From the NCBI RefSeq assembly GCF_000005505.3, contig NC_016131.3, positions 47,973,355 through 48,037,354 on the forward strand: a stretch of 64,000 nt of DNA. Reading direction: 5' to 3'. This stretch comes from Brachypodium distachyon (lineage: Eukaryota; Streptophyta; Magnoliopsida; Poales; Poaceae). The position numbers were made by a program, and so were the translations under genes. Of this stretch, positions 9,329-21,510 are shown piece after piece. Position 1 is the first letter of the stretch. Each line of letters starts with the position of its first letter. The notes under the pieces were generated by a model, which did no database searches, was not told the origin of the DNA, and saw only the letters and a program-made list of their open reading frames with translations.

Positions 9329-9480
9329 AAACCAAATACATTCTACATTGGTCACTTCTTTCTTCCTCCAGTAAACAACAAGGTAAAAAAAATTCAAACG
9401 ACAAAAGAGTGTAAACATAAGAAGAGAACTTCACAGGTTGTATCATACAATGCGCAGAACAGTTTCTTCGCTGCGGGTTT

Positions 9481-11899
9481 TCAGGCACTGATCGGAGGAA
9501 CCTCTGGTTGTTGCTGTTGCTGCCGCCGCTGCTTCTCCTGGCTCCCTTTCATGTCCCTCGACTTTGCCTTGGGAGGGCCGGCCACCTTCGCTGTTGGTTT
9601 CTTGCCAGGAGAGGGAGATGGCTTCTTGTCAGGAGAGGGAGATGGCTTCTTCTTGTCAGGAGAGGGAGATGGCTTCTTATTATCAGGAGAGGGAGATTGC
9701 TTCTTCTTGGGAACTTTCCGGTCATTGGTGTTGCTTAGGGTGATCGCGCCTTGCAGCTTCAGAGCCGACTGGTTTGTGCTCACGCTGTCTTTCTTTGCCT
9801 GCCCTTTCTTTGGGTTCTCCGGGTGGACCATAGACCGGGGCTCCCATGGCCGTGCGGCGATCCAGCGGTCCATCCAGCTCCAGCCCCATCCGGCATTCCC
9901 GACTTCATAGTTGAAGTTCCCTTGGCTTGTGGCAGATCTTGCCCTCCACTGCAAAAGGGCAGGATACATAGTTTACATTGTGACCGTCAAAAAATAGTTT
10001 ACATCGCTGTCATACATATTGGTACAGTGATCTATAGGAACAGCTAATCATGAGTCTGTCATTAGTATGAAGGGCTGCAAAATAATTTGTTGAAATGCCA
10101 ATATCGGTAGCTAGTATGAACCTGATGGTTAAACGCGTATGCCATTGCTCGCTCGCGCTTTACTGCTGCCTCTTCCCTTAGATGTATCCTAGCAAGTATT
10201 TCATCCATAGTATTCGAGCCTCCATTCCACTCAACCTGTTAAAAGTATGCCGATGAACAAAGTTAGTCCATGAATACTTTGGCGATCCCAAATAAAGTCA
10301 GTGCAAGGAGGAAATATACCTGCAAATTTTGGAGTTTTGCATCAAGTTTTACTTGATTCTCTTGCTTCTTCTTCCTATTGCGCCCTTCAGTTACCATAAA
10401 AGCACGCCGGTTCCTTATCTCAGCTTGTAACTTGTTCCATGACTGTATGTAGCTCAATGTGGCACTAGTCTGCTTGGTAACTGGATTGCTCTGCCCAACA
10501 ATGCGCAGTCTTTTAAGTCCCTTCAGACAACGGAGCTTTCTTCTTGCCTGCATTTAAGTGACGATTACTTGTTAGCTCTTCAACTCAGTTCAGCAGTCAA
10601 ACTGAAGGTGTTACAGCATGGTTGATGTTACCTTGTAGCGCCGAAACGCATTCTGAATCCGAGTAGCTGCCCATTCTTCCAGTGCTGCATTGTCTTCTGG
10701 GTCGCTGCTAGAAGAAGGACCATTGGGCTTTTGCTGTGGTAGGTTAGCTCGATTGGTTTGAGCAGCAAGCTTCATTGGAAAAGGAAACATGTGAGAATGA
10801 CTGGGAGTTTAATCCTTTGTGAAGCTAGAAAGGGCCAGAATCCAGGCAAAAACCAAGAAATACAGTAATAATAGAAACTTTTGCTGGGATGACAATAAGA
10901 ACAGAAACACAAATTTCATTATCAATGTTCACCAGAAAGTAGTAACAATACTAATGCAACAATTTTGAACTACAGCGAAGGAGTCAAGAGATGTTACGCC
11001 ACTTGGCGTCTGGAAATTGATGTAGCAGAGGAGAGGACCAATTCAACAGTCAGGTTTTTTCTTTCTAAACTTGTTTCACCAGTCAAGTTACTTTCACTGA
11101 CCAGTCCAATGTCCATGTCCAAAAGTGAGGGTTGAACATACTATGGCAGGCCTCATAACTTAACTTCCAAAAACATATTTTGTAACACAACTCTGGTAAT
11201 TATAAAAACATTATTTAACACAAACTGTTGGCTGCCTGGTAATGAATGACTACGCATTTCTGGGTTCCCAAACCATAGGACATAGAACTCAGCTAACCAA
11301 AGATAAAAAAATTCAGTTTTCAGCATATCTATCATCCATGCCGACGATATATTCCAGATCTCCTGATGTCAATGGGTGGGGCCAGTTGGAATTAGCTCAC
11401 CAAAATTCCAAACATGCAGAAGGTTGGTTCCTATTTCAAAATCCAGAGGGGGGGGGACCTAACTCAGACATACTGTTCTACAAGTCAGCACCGATGGTAC
11501 CTTCCATTATTGCCATCAACAAACAAATCAAGCTTTCTATGGCCAATTTTCCAATTATGACGGCCACAACAACAAGACACCACCAAGTTGCAGCAGCACA
11601 GATAGGCTTTGTGTTGTCCTGGCCCTTCTTAATGATGGAACGGGGTGAAATGAAATGGACGGCACCTTTTTCTCAGGTTGCTTACAAGACATGCAAGGCA
11701 TGCAGGCAGAGTGTACAGGACTAAACTGGAAGTTGGGGTTAAGAAAGATTCAAAGATTGATATTTTTTTCTTCCATCTGGAGACTGGAAAAGAAGAAGAA
11801 AATGAGGTTAATGGAGAGGAGTACCTTTGCGTGCTTTGACTTGCCCCGTTTCGACTTCTTCTTGCTGATGATGGTCTTGAACCAGTCCCCGGACCCCAT
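9481..11899 (-). CDS. IQD (IQ67-domain) calmodulin-binding protein, 5 exons
   Basis: Minus-strand exons are 11825-11899, 10632-10769, 10320-10547, 10122-10235 and 9481-9948. They join in frame to 340 residues. The start MGSGDWFKTIISKKKSKRGK is the typical basic IQD N-terminus. The IQ67 region begins at about residue 58 with an IQ motif (ATRIQNAFRRYKARRKLR), and further basic amphipathic sequence follows (LKGLKRLRIV). The family block WRARSATSQGNFNYEVGN and GWGWSWMDRWIAARPWE is split between exons 4 and 5. The C-terminus carries a short tandem repeat of (K)KPSPSPDK units and a poly-Gln tract. IQDs bind calmodulin/CaM-like proteins and often link them to microtubules, membranes or the nucleus. 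Intron positions in the IQ region fit the family. The long GA/TC-rich stretch near 12700-12780 may belong to the 5' leader. Confidence 0.92.
9610..9710 (-). repeat. Coding tandem repeat (KPSPSP units) in the IQD last exon
   Basis: Four copies of a GGAGAGGGAGATGGCTTCTT-like unit on the plus strand encode (D/G)(N/K)KKPSPSP on the minus strand. It is a likely source of length variation between alleles. Confidence 0.8.
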
Positions 11900-12990
11900 G
11901 GCTTGTTCAAACCGGAGTTTACCCTCAGGAGATCAGTTTGTCTTCAAATCTCTTTGCCTAGATCACATGGAAAATAAAAGGAAATCAATCAGCCACCCAT
12001 GCCTGGTTTGTTTTGTCGGTGGAACACAAAAAATTCACAGCACAAGATGGTGCAACATGGCTTGATAAAAAAATTACCACTAGTGAACAAAGTTTATTGT
12101 GTTGTTCTGAAATTCGGTTTGGCTATATCTTGAGCTAAAATCCAAATGCATAGACAGTAAATAACCAAACCCAATGTTTCTGAACTAGTTACTGGAAACA
12201 TGCACGGGCAACAACAAGCGTGAGAATCGAATAATTTCATTTTTTGCAAAATCTCACCAAAAAAGCTGCATTCAGAAGCCACCCGGAAAATGAACAAGAA
12301 TGGCAGGTCAACTCAAACAGAACAAGAGGCGCAACATCTATCTAAAATACAAGCCAAGAACAGACGGAAATCTCCCAGGGCCGCCAGGACTGACGGAAGA
12401 AAGACCGAAACTTTGTCCTCCTAACCTGACCAATAAGCAAACCCATGGCTCATCGGCTCCTCCTCCGCTCATCCATCCACCAAATTAACCAAACCAAGAA
12501 GGCCCCAGGAAACCAGGTATGCAGAGGCGGGGAAAGAGATTTAACCAAAGAAGCAGGGAGCAGGAACTCAAGTATGGTACCGGAGGCTGTGAATCCGATC
12601 GGGCGTTGCTTTCCGGAGGATGGCGAGGAAAGCACGGGACGGGAGGCAGCCACTGGAAGCAACGGATCTCCTCGCCTTCCTCCACCTCGCGCACGGCAGG
12701 GGGTGGTGGGAAGGAGGGAGGAAGAGAGGGAAGGTGGAAAGGTGCAGGGTTCTTCTCTTCTTCTTCTCTTCTCTCTGGGGTTGGGGTCTGGGTTGGGTGC
12801 GAGTCCAGATCAAAGCCCCGCCCTTGGTCGCGTCTCGCGTGTGTTTGCTGCTCCCCGGTTGTTTTCTTTTGATTTCTTCTCGCCCGGGCCGCACCCCCTC
12901 TTTGATGGCTCTGCTGACTTGCTGACTTTTATACTGTATGTTGTTTTTTTCTTTTACAAGTGCGGAGCAGCAAAGAGCCAAGACGTAGTA
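11900..12990. other. IQD 5' region and promoter
   Basis: Upstream of the IQD ATG. It holds an AT-rich stretch (11940-12300) and a GC/GA-rich stretch (12500-12900) with long purine/pyrimidine runs typical of a 5' leader in this orientation, possibly with a leader intron. No separate gene is supported. Confidence 0.4.
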
Positions 12991-13121
12991 CTGCCTTCCT
13001 CCGTCCAATAAAAAATGTCTTAAGTTTGTTAAAATTTGGATTTATCTAGACATGACTAAGTGTGTAGATGCATTCAAATTTAGTCAAAATTAAGACATCA
13101 TCTTTTGTTGAATGTAGGGAG
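12991..13121. mobile_element. Stowaway-like MITE (ATGTCTTAAG variant)
   Basis: Starts CTGCCTTCCTCCGTCC after TA and ends with a decayed GAATGTAGGGAG before TA. The interior matches the 6191-6314 copy, including TTTGGATTTATCTAGACATG. Confidence 0.8.
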
Positions 13122-15173
13122 TATTTTTATTGTGGTGGGAGTTATCGCTAGTTAAGTGTATTTCGTCCTGATCCTGCGGCGATTAACAATTGGGGGGACA
13201 AGGGGTAACTGTCATTTTGACTTTTTGGTGAACTTGGGATCCACTACACCAGGCCAGGCCAGGGCAGAGGGAAATGGATCTTCTGCATATTGTAAGAGGA
13301 GTATGAGTTATCCATGTGCTTGCTTCATGTAAAATAAAATTGATTGTAGCTCTGCACTCTCGTTACGCCACACTTTTTTTTTGTTTACATAAAATTGATT
13401 TTTGATTAAACATATTGTAGAAATGGTGTAGTTTTGTTTTTCAGTAGTATGTCCGTGTAAAACAAGGTGACGATCAACAGGAGAGGATAGATTAGAAACC
13501 GACTTTTCGAGCCCAGGTGAACTTTATTAAATTAGATGCGTGAAGAAAAGAGAAGAAACAAATGGATCCAAGAAGGATATACAGTTCAGCTGGAGCAATT
13601 TGTATTTTGGAATTTGGAGGTACCTTTACATGCCATCTGAATTTTATCATCTTTGGAAGCAGAAAAAGAAAGAATCCTATGCTGTCTGTCTGGAAGTGAC
13701 CTGGAAATGAAGAGGCCGATTGAGGAGAGGTAATTAAGTAAGACCATGGACTGTCATGGTGAAGAGCCGAGCACGTAGGGAGGAAAGGCGCATCCCCCGG
13801 TTGGTACGTTGCCGTTGGCCTCTTCTAGCTACCGTGTGGCTGGCTGGCTGGCTGGCTCACAGCGACTTGGGAGCTGATCGGGATGGAAGCTGGCTTTAGA
13901 ATTTCCGTCGCTATCAGCTCCTAACAGCGTCTCTGTCTCCCGGCCCGCCGCACCTCATACGCAGCTCACTGGAAATTGGGAGCGGTATGTGAGCTTCTTT
14001 CAGGTTTTTATTTTTTATTTTTGCATAGATGGTTGGTCGCACGTTTGCCATGCGGCCGCTCTAGCCGGGTTTTTTCAACCGGAGTTTAGGACTTCTTTGA
14101 TTCGTAGGAAGAGCGAAGGAAAAGGATAGGAATGGCCTATTCTGAAAATAGGGGATTTTTTATTGTGACGCTACTCATCGGTTTGATTCAGAGGAATGAA
14201 GGAAAAGAAAAACGCTGCAATTTTTCATGTGATCTCAGTTCCAAAGGGAAATGGCAAGATTTTCACGATCCTTCCTATTTTCTGAATTCCTTTGGATGAA
14301 AAACAATACAAGAGCCTGTAGTGACCTCGTAACATTACAACTTTATATTTTGCATGTGGTTTGACTTTATTTGACTATGTTTACTAAGGTACCTTCTTGT
14401 GTTCCTTTTGTTCTTGCAAATCAAACGAAAAATCTATAAAATTATCGTGTTTTTTAATCCTCAGTTTTGCAACTGCAACCATATCCTATTTTATGTGTTT
14501 TTCCATGTTGTTGCCTTTTCAGAACCATACGAATCAAAGAGGACCTCAGGATCTCGTCGGTTTTTTTTTGTTTCCGGTGATTTCAGTGAGTACTAGAAAA
14601 AAGAATGTTGGAATTTTCTACTCAAACTTAGTGTACAAAATTTGAGACACTTATTATGAATCGGAGGGAGTGTTGAATTTGAATCTAAATTTCAAATTTG
14701 ATAATAAAAAAATTGACCCTCCATCTCTATTTCAATCATCAAGGGGTATGTATGTTTGGGGAAATTAAGATGGAGGCACGTAGCACCCACCTTATTTCGC
14801 TCCAGACAGGAAGTGACAAAGTACTACGGAGTACTCTACGCTTCACTGCTTCAGCAGGTTCGGTGTGTACCCATGCATGCATCATCCAACAGGAGTAGCA
14901 ACGGACGCATAAAAATATCCAAGCTAATCTTGTGTCATGGGGCATATATGCGGCTAGTTTGGCCGGCGCATGCATGATTATTTTTGCTGCTGTTGGCTGC
15001 TTGCCATCGTGGAGACAAGCCATCAAGATCGATCTCGAGTGCTACGTCCTACGTTTCATATGTAGTGTTGTAGTGCAATTCAAGGCAACGTTTGTGAAAA
15101 TTAATGTCTGCTCGATGTTACATCGTGTGTTGCTCAACTGAGTGACCCACTCCGATTTCTTTCTTACCGGCAA
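13122..15173. other. Intergenic repeats, no gene
   Basis: AT-rich, no coding signal. Holds a (TGGC)n run near 13831-13855 and a diffuse block at 14090-14320 with recurring GAAGGAAAAG/CTTTTCCTTC-like pieces and GATTC motifs, suggesting an old hAT-type MITE. A one-ended Stowaway fragment lies near 14610-14670 (ATTTGAGACACTTATTATGA then ATCGGAGGGAG). Confidence 0.4.
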
Positions 15174-15295
15174 TTTCCCGTCCAACAAAAAATGTCTCAA
15201 CTTTGATTAAATTTGAATGTGTCTATATACCAAGTCATGTCTAGATACATTTAAATTTTAATAAACTTGAGACATCTTTTGTTGAAGTGAGGAAG
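15174..15295. mobile_element. Stowaway-like MITE
   Basis: CCCGTCCAACAAAAAATGTC ... GACATCTTTTGTTGAAGTGA ends are inverted; TA follows the right end. Same subfamily as 6191-6314. Confidence 0.75.
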
Positions 15296-15419
15296 TAGGA
15301 TTTTTGTTGGGATACTGACCTGACCATGGGCCTAGCTAATCTAGAAAGCTTCATTTGTAGGACAAACTGCAAACATGCATGATTCTCATTTGCATTTCTC
15401 ACCGCTACATAATTTGATA

Positions 15420-15512
15420 CTTTTTCCGTTCAGTAAAAGATGTCTCAAGTTTGTTAAAATTTGGATGTATGTAGACATGACTTAGTATATAGATACATTC
15501 AAATCTTCTATA
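15420..15512. mobile_element. Stowaway-like MITE, right half missing
   Basis: Begins TTTTTCCGTTCAGTAAAAGA after TAC and continues like the other copies through GTAGACATGACTTAG and AGATACATTCAAAT. Then the match stops and no right terminus is present. Confidence 0.65.
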
Positions 15513-16281
15513 TCTAAGTAGGGGAAACTCACTACTTGATTTCCTCAACATGCAAGTATGCCACATCATCACACCATTAATTCGTTCGCACATCTATTTA
15601 GTGGAAAACTCATATTTTTTTGCAATGCATGCATGTTACTTTCCATCAAGCTATTTTCATTAAATGAAGAATATATAATCTATCATACAATTACATTATA
15701 TGTTTTCAATGGATACTTTTTTGTTGTTACTTTTTATTCATGTATGTTAACTAAGAATTTCCTTCAGCAACGTGGGCTCATGTATGTTAACTAAAAATTT
15801 CCGCGACAATGTGTGGGGCATCATCTAGCTTAGTTAAAGTTGAAACATCCTTTTTTGCACGGAGGAAGAATGGTTATCACCGGTCATGCGCCTACCCGAC
15901 CAGCTATTTTATTAATTCGACTTTGTTTTGCATTTTTGCACCAGGTTTAGAAGGTGACCTACATCATCATGCGCCCTGTCGCCGTCGGGTCGGATCGCGT
16001 GTCATCGTGTTATAAAACCGCCGGATCGATCGATGATACCATTGGCAGCGTACATCATTTCGAAGAAACAGATGTCCAAAAACAATAAAGCATTGTCCTC
16101 GAAAAAAAAAAGTTGTTGCCGGAGCGACTCCTGAGTTAGTACGTGCCTGCATGCACGTCGGCCTGTGCCGTCGGTCGGAGCTTATTGGAACTGTTAAAAA
16201 ATTGGCATAAGCACATTGCTTAGTACCATAGTACTACTCCAGCTAACTATTTTAGTTAGAGTAGCATAATAAACATGGTTA
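15513..16281. other. Intergenic, nothing recognised
   Basis: AT-rich with ATG-rich short frames. Small direct repeat CATGTATGTTAACTAA(A/G)AATTTCC at 15738-15765 and 15778-15803. No gene supported. Confidence 0.35.
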
Positions 16282-16400
16282 CTCCGTACAACAAAAGATG
16301 TCTCAACTTCGACTAAATTTAAATGCATTTATACACTAAATCATGTCTAGATACATTCAAATTTTATGAACTTGAGACATCTTTTGTTGGACGGACGGAG
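16282..16400. mobile_element. Stowaway-like MITE
   Basis: CTCCGTACAACAAAAGATGTC ... GACATCTTTTGTTGGACGGA, flanked by TA on both sides. Arms are well preserved. Confidence 0.85.
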
Positions 16401-17718
16401 TATTAATAATTGGATACTGGTGTAACCAATTGGCCGTTCGTTCGTTCGTCTGGATTAAATGACGTCACAGCTAATTCCAATTTTCTAATCTTGCCGTGGA
16501 TGCATAACGCGTTGTGTATATATGCACTGGATGTTTGGATAATTGGATATATCAGCTGGGAATCAGCCAATTAGGGCGTGAGTAGCTGTTGCCTCCCGGC
16601 CGCCACCAAATCATGGCGACAACACAACCGATAGATCGATGCATATGAACTGGAAAGATATACGCAGATTACTTTGCGAGAGAATATTCATAAGAAATGG
16701 GATGAGGGAGGGTGACTGGCCAGCATGATGATCGAAGTAGTACAAGTTTGGATTTTAATTTTTTTTTCTGATCAAGTATGATTGTATTCATGTACCTGCA
16801 TTACCAATCATGCCTGTATGTGTGTCAGTGGCAATATGAAATGAATTAGAACTAGCTAGAATTTGATTGGGAGACAGATACGATAATTTGTCGGCGGCAT
16901 TTTGCGTTGTTCCGTCCGTGGACCTCACCGTGTATGTTTACTTCTTTATTTTCGGAGCACCCGTTGCACAGTCAACTAAGTTTTTTTTTTTCGTTTCAGT
17001 TAATCTCCATCTCTGGATCTCCGTATAACGGTCCTACTCTTAATCTCAAATAAAATTAACCGCAGGAGAGGGATTATTTGACTGGCCAGATATAAAGGTT
17101 GTAAACAGAAATGCAGCCGCAGGCCAGAGTTGTGATCTGCTCGTTATGAGGTTTCAGGTCCATGCTGGTGTTGGCCGTCTCTTGGTCGTAGCCATGCTCC
17201 TTCTGTTTCTGCCGAGCATGGAGGAAAATGATAATGACATATTGACACAGACTATGAATGATCATGGACGTCGAATGCGAGCATCCTCTTGCAGGCCACA
17301 CCGGGAATAATGATTACTTGCTCAAAATGCAAAAAGTTTATGGCTCCAAAACATATACTACTACAAATATGTAACGTGCTCTACGCAGCATTCAGGAAAG
17401 TCACCCAGGACATGAAAAGAGAGCTACTTTCTGCATTTACAGCATTTCTGCAGCTACACCAAAGGCACGATTTATGTAGGCGGAACCTAGTTTTCATCTA
17501 TACAAGGAAACTGGAAGGAAAAAAAAAAGGAAAAAAACCAAGCACTACCTGCAAATATGCAGATTTATCTCACTAGTCTATTCACAACTTCCACAGCCAA
17601 CCTTTGTTTACCTGCTGTGCCCTGTCCCCCCCAATCTAATCCTATGCTTTATGTGCCAAAGGGAAATCTAGGAACAATACCATCCAACTGAAACTAATAA
17701 ATAGAAGTCGTCAAGCGA
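16401..17718. other. GW2-like gene 3' flank
   Basis: AT-rich. The part nearest 17718 is presumably the 3' UTR of the GW2-like gene. No other gene supported. Confidence 0.35.
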
Positions 17719-20700
17719 CTACTGCCATGTTAACCCTGGGCCTGGAGAACTTGCCATGGCCCGGGCATCAACTAACGAGAGAGAGATGGCCAGCATCATC
17801 TGATCTTCAAAGCTATCAGGAATATTGCCTGAACCAATGCTAGACCCATCTGAAGCAACCAAATTGGCAGCCCCAGCCTCTCTCGTAATATCGGAGCCAG
17901 CACAACTGGTGCTGGCATCAGCAACCTCTGACCACCGGTCATTATTAGAATGCTCCGCACCCTCTCTTGTTTGGCGCGTTCTATTGATTGACGATTCGTC
18001 AACTCTGGTGCCTGAAGAACTGCTCCCAGCTATGCTCAAATCCTCTGTAAAAGACCTGTCTGACCTGCTGAGAGTATCATGTTTTGACGCCTGGCAAGTG
18101 GCAGGAATGGAGGAACCTACAAGCATATGCTGTTGCTCGGCTAAAGCTGCAACCGCACAAGCAAATCCACCAGAAGGAGCTGCTTCAGCTGAAGCTGTCA
18201 CAGATGTATCATAAGATCTTGGAGGAATTGTTGGTGGTGCAGCACCTGTGATGCCAGGATTTCCCGAGGCATCCTGTTCATGGTAATTTTAATAAGATGG
18301 TTAGTCTGCCATGTCTTTTCCCCCCAATCTACACAAGCAGTGTCTACTAATAAGTCTTATGTTATTATCTTCCTTGGGAAGGAGTACAATTCTACTAGCG
18401 AAAATCACCTAACCACAGAAAATGACAATGATCAGATCATTAGAATGCATAACTTTTAAAGTAACAGATGCATGTTGACATATCAAGTGATGAACAACAA
18501 ATTTAGACTTGTGAATAAACAAGTTCTAAGTTAATTTGCATGTAACTTAAGGGATTGAACCAACTGATTACAATTGATAAGAGTATAAGGAATGGGATGA
18601 TTAAATGAAAAGCAGCTATTACATGAATGGAGATGGGTATGGGCCCCTAATGTTATTAAGATTTCATGCAATTGTCATGCTTTACAAACTATGCGGAAAC
18701 ACTCAAAATCATTTTGTGTGATGTGAGAGCAAAACGTGACTGATTGCTGTATAGACCTTTTTGAAATTTAACAGGTGTGCTTTTTAAGAAAAGAAAGAAA
18801 GACAGGTTATATAATACTCCCTCCGATCCATATTGATTGTCTCAAATTTGTCCAAATATTGATGTATCTATGACTAAAAAGCGTCTAGATACATGTAATA
18901 TTTCGACAACTAATATGGATTGGAGGGAGTAAATAATTTGGAAAAAAAAGGTTCAGAAATATCTCAACATACTTGTACAGAAAGCCAAATTGCTTCCATA
19001 AGCATAACTTCCTCAAGGTCCACGTCGAAATTATTCTCCCTGCATTTTGAGGAATTCATTAGTAAATAGTAAAGCCACCAATTGTGATATATAAGAATGC
19101 CATAGAAGAATATAGTAAAACCACCAATTGTGTATTCGCTAGTAAACCTTTTCTTATGGTTTCCTAAGGCATGAGCGCTTTTGGTGTTCTAACTCTGTCC
19201 AAATGACACAGAGCTGACGCAAAGAAGAGCAAAACAGTGAAAATACTCCTTGATATAAAATAGCTGATGCAAAGAAGAGCAAAACAGAGAAAATATTCCT
19301 TGATATCAAATATCACCAACACCGATAAATATTCTTAACCTTTACAGTGATCAGAAGCTTTCAAAACTGCATCTGTTTAGGCTAAAAAACTTCATTGTCT
19401 AATAGGGCCTATGAAACAAAGTGAATAGTAGCACAACGCTGTTTTCAGGTGTACCAAGAATAACAGTTGCATTCAAACTGGAAAGACCTTTCCTGGAAGA
19501 AGTCTACCAAGCAATAGATAGCTTCCAAGAAATTCACATAAAACCCCTCAGATAAAGGAGGGTTTAAAAGGACAATAGTCAACATTTTATTGCCTAGTAA
19601 TGATATCTATTTTACAGGATAAGTAGGTAGAGATTCTGATATTATGTAATACAGCCTCTCCTGCATATTATGTAATACAGCTAAACAGAAGATTTTCTAG
19701 AAAAGTCAAAGGAAGGATTAATTTAATATATATGGTGTTTAGCTAAGGTGCAACAAGAGTTAGGTGTATTAGTTGCTCATTCAACAACCATTTTGCTTCA
19801 AGTCAAGAGCAACATGATCAAGGATTCAAGGGAATCCACAGCATGCTCAATTAACTGATACAGAGTTACAGACATGAACAAACAAAAATCTTAATCTGGT
19901 AGTGATCTTGTCTGCATGGCACTGCCAGGGTCTTATCTGACAACATATAAGTGTATGAGTGATATGTTTTGTTACTTATTAACTGGCAGACCATTGCTAT
20001 TGTGGTAGCAGCAGAGCATGCACAACAGTCTGTCAGAAATTACATATGTGGGATAACGATATTTTGACTACATATGAGTACAAATAGTAACTCACTAAAT
20101 TTGCCAATTAGTTCTAACTGAGAATTAATTATTTTACCTACAGAAAAGTACATTTAGTGAATGAACAGCCAAAGAGAACAGTGAGGGGCCTATAAAGGAC
20201 TAATTATTTTGCTTGCAGAACTCCCTGGTCCCCAAACCATTGAAGCAATGATACCACCTACAGTACTTCAACAAATTTAATCTAGAAATAAAGAACAATC
20301 CGAAAGCATTAACGCAACAACAATCACACAACTTCAACAGGATACAAAGCACAAAAGGGTTGACCAGTACACACCGCATTTGCTTTAAACGTTCAGAATT
20401 CTTCAGTAGCAACTCTGAATGCTGTACTTGAGACAATAGCGCATCATTGCCTTGCGCACTGCTTGCAGCTATCAACATAACAGATATTGTGAGTAAGCAA
20501 CTGCACAACAACAGTAAACACAGAAAGAAACAAATTTCCCTAACAATCTACACACCTGGGGTGGATGTGCCACCAGCTTCACAACATTCAACTTGTGGCG
20601 TTGTTATTACATCGCTCAAAGTAGCAGTCTGCTTGTTTTTCAGCCGCTCCGCGTCGTCCTTGATTTCCTGATGCCGCATCCTGATCTGTGCCTCGATAAC

Positions 20701-21510
20701 CCTCTGCTCCTCCTACAAACAAATTCCCAGCTCCACTCAATTGGCAAAACAAAAACAAATGAAAGCAGTCATCACTGAACAAACAGTTTTGCAGGCACTC
20801 ACAAGCTGCTCGACACCCTTCTCCTCCTTGGTCTTGACGCCGCGGTACTCCACCGCGTAGTTCAGCATCTTGCAGTATGGACATCTTCAAAGTTAAGGAA
20901 CAACTGAACAAGGAATAATTACACCAGAACAAACAAACAGCCCTCAACATATCTATCTATAAGGTAGAACCGGTGGGATTGAACCGAGGTAGGATACTGA
21001 GTCGGCCGGCACGAGGTGGGCGACTTCATCTGGAGGAAACACTCTGCACACACGCAAGCACGCAGTATAGCAAGTCAGGAACCAACCGGAATCGATTAGC
21101 CGGAGCCGACAGCGTGGAGAACACATAAATCTCAACTCACCGGTGCAAATCCCCTTGGCGCAGCACTTGGACCGGTTCAGGCTAGGATAGAACTGCAAGC
21201 ACAATGGGAAAAACAACAGCTATGACAATCAAGACTGTGCAGCGAGAACGCATCCATGGATGATAAGTGAGGAGCAAGGAGAACCGAAGGAGCAAAGTGA
21301 GCAGGGGCGGACCAGGAAGCAGATGGGGCACTCGTCGAGGTCGGCGCGCGGGTCGTCGGAGCCCGGGTGGCAGGGCGCGAGCTTGGCCTCGACGATGAGG
21401 CGGCGCAGCTTCTTGAGGTCGATGTCCGGGTGCGGGTACAGCCCCTGCGGCCGCGTGTACCGCTCGTCCACCGCCGGCCTCCGCCGCCGCCCCCCGACCT
21501 GGTTCCCCAT
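17719..21510 (-). CDS. GW2-like RING-type E3 ubiquitin ligase, 8 exons
   Basis: Minus-strand exons are 21313-21510, 21141-21192, 20998-21043, 20803-20884, 20556-20712, 20375-20468, 18973-19039 and 17719-18273. They join to 416 residues, close to GW2 (about 425). It starts [19 protein letters not shown] then RPQGLY. The RING has C5HC2-type spacing with cysteines at about 61, 64, 76, 77, 82, 85, 95, 100 and 103 ([29 protein letters not shown]). Then come [13 protein letters not shown], a coiled stretch ([13 protein letters not shown]), an acidic [12 protein letters not shown] block and a Ser-rich tail with [14 protein letters not shown] and [14 protein letters not shown]2 in rice restricts grain width by ubiquitinating growth regulators. 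Differences from GW2 proper in the first 60 residues and the tail suggest a paralogue, not GW2 itself. The exon 1 donor (G|GTCCGC) is weak but required by the frame. Confidence 0.9.
18817..18929. mobile_element. Stowaway-like MITE in a GW2-like intron
   Basis: CTCCCTCCGATCCATATTGA ... TAATATGGATTGGAGGGAG between TA dinucleotides, inside intron 7 (18274-18972). Belongs to the second subfamily, with GTCTAGATACATGTAATATT. Confidence 0.9.
19213..19312. repeat. Tandem duplication (about 50-base unit) in GW2-like intron 6
   Basis: Two adjacent copies of GCTGA(C/T)GCAAAGAAGAGCA then AAACAG(T/A)GAAAATA and CTCCTTGATAT, differing at only a few positions. Confidence 0.85.
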
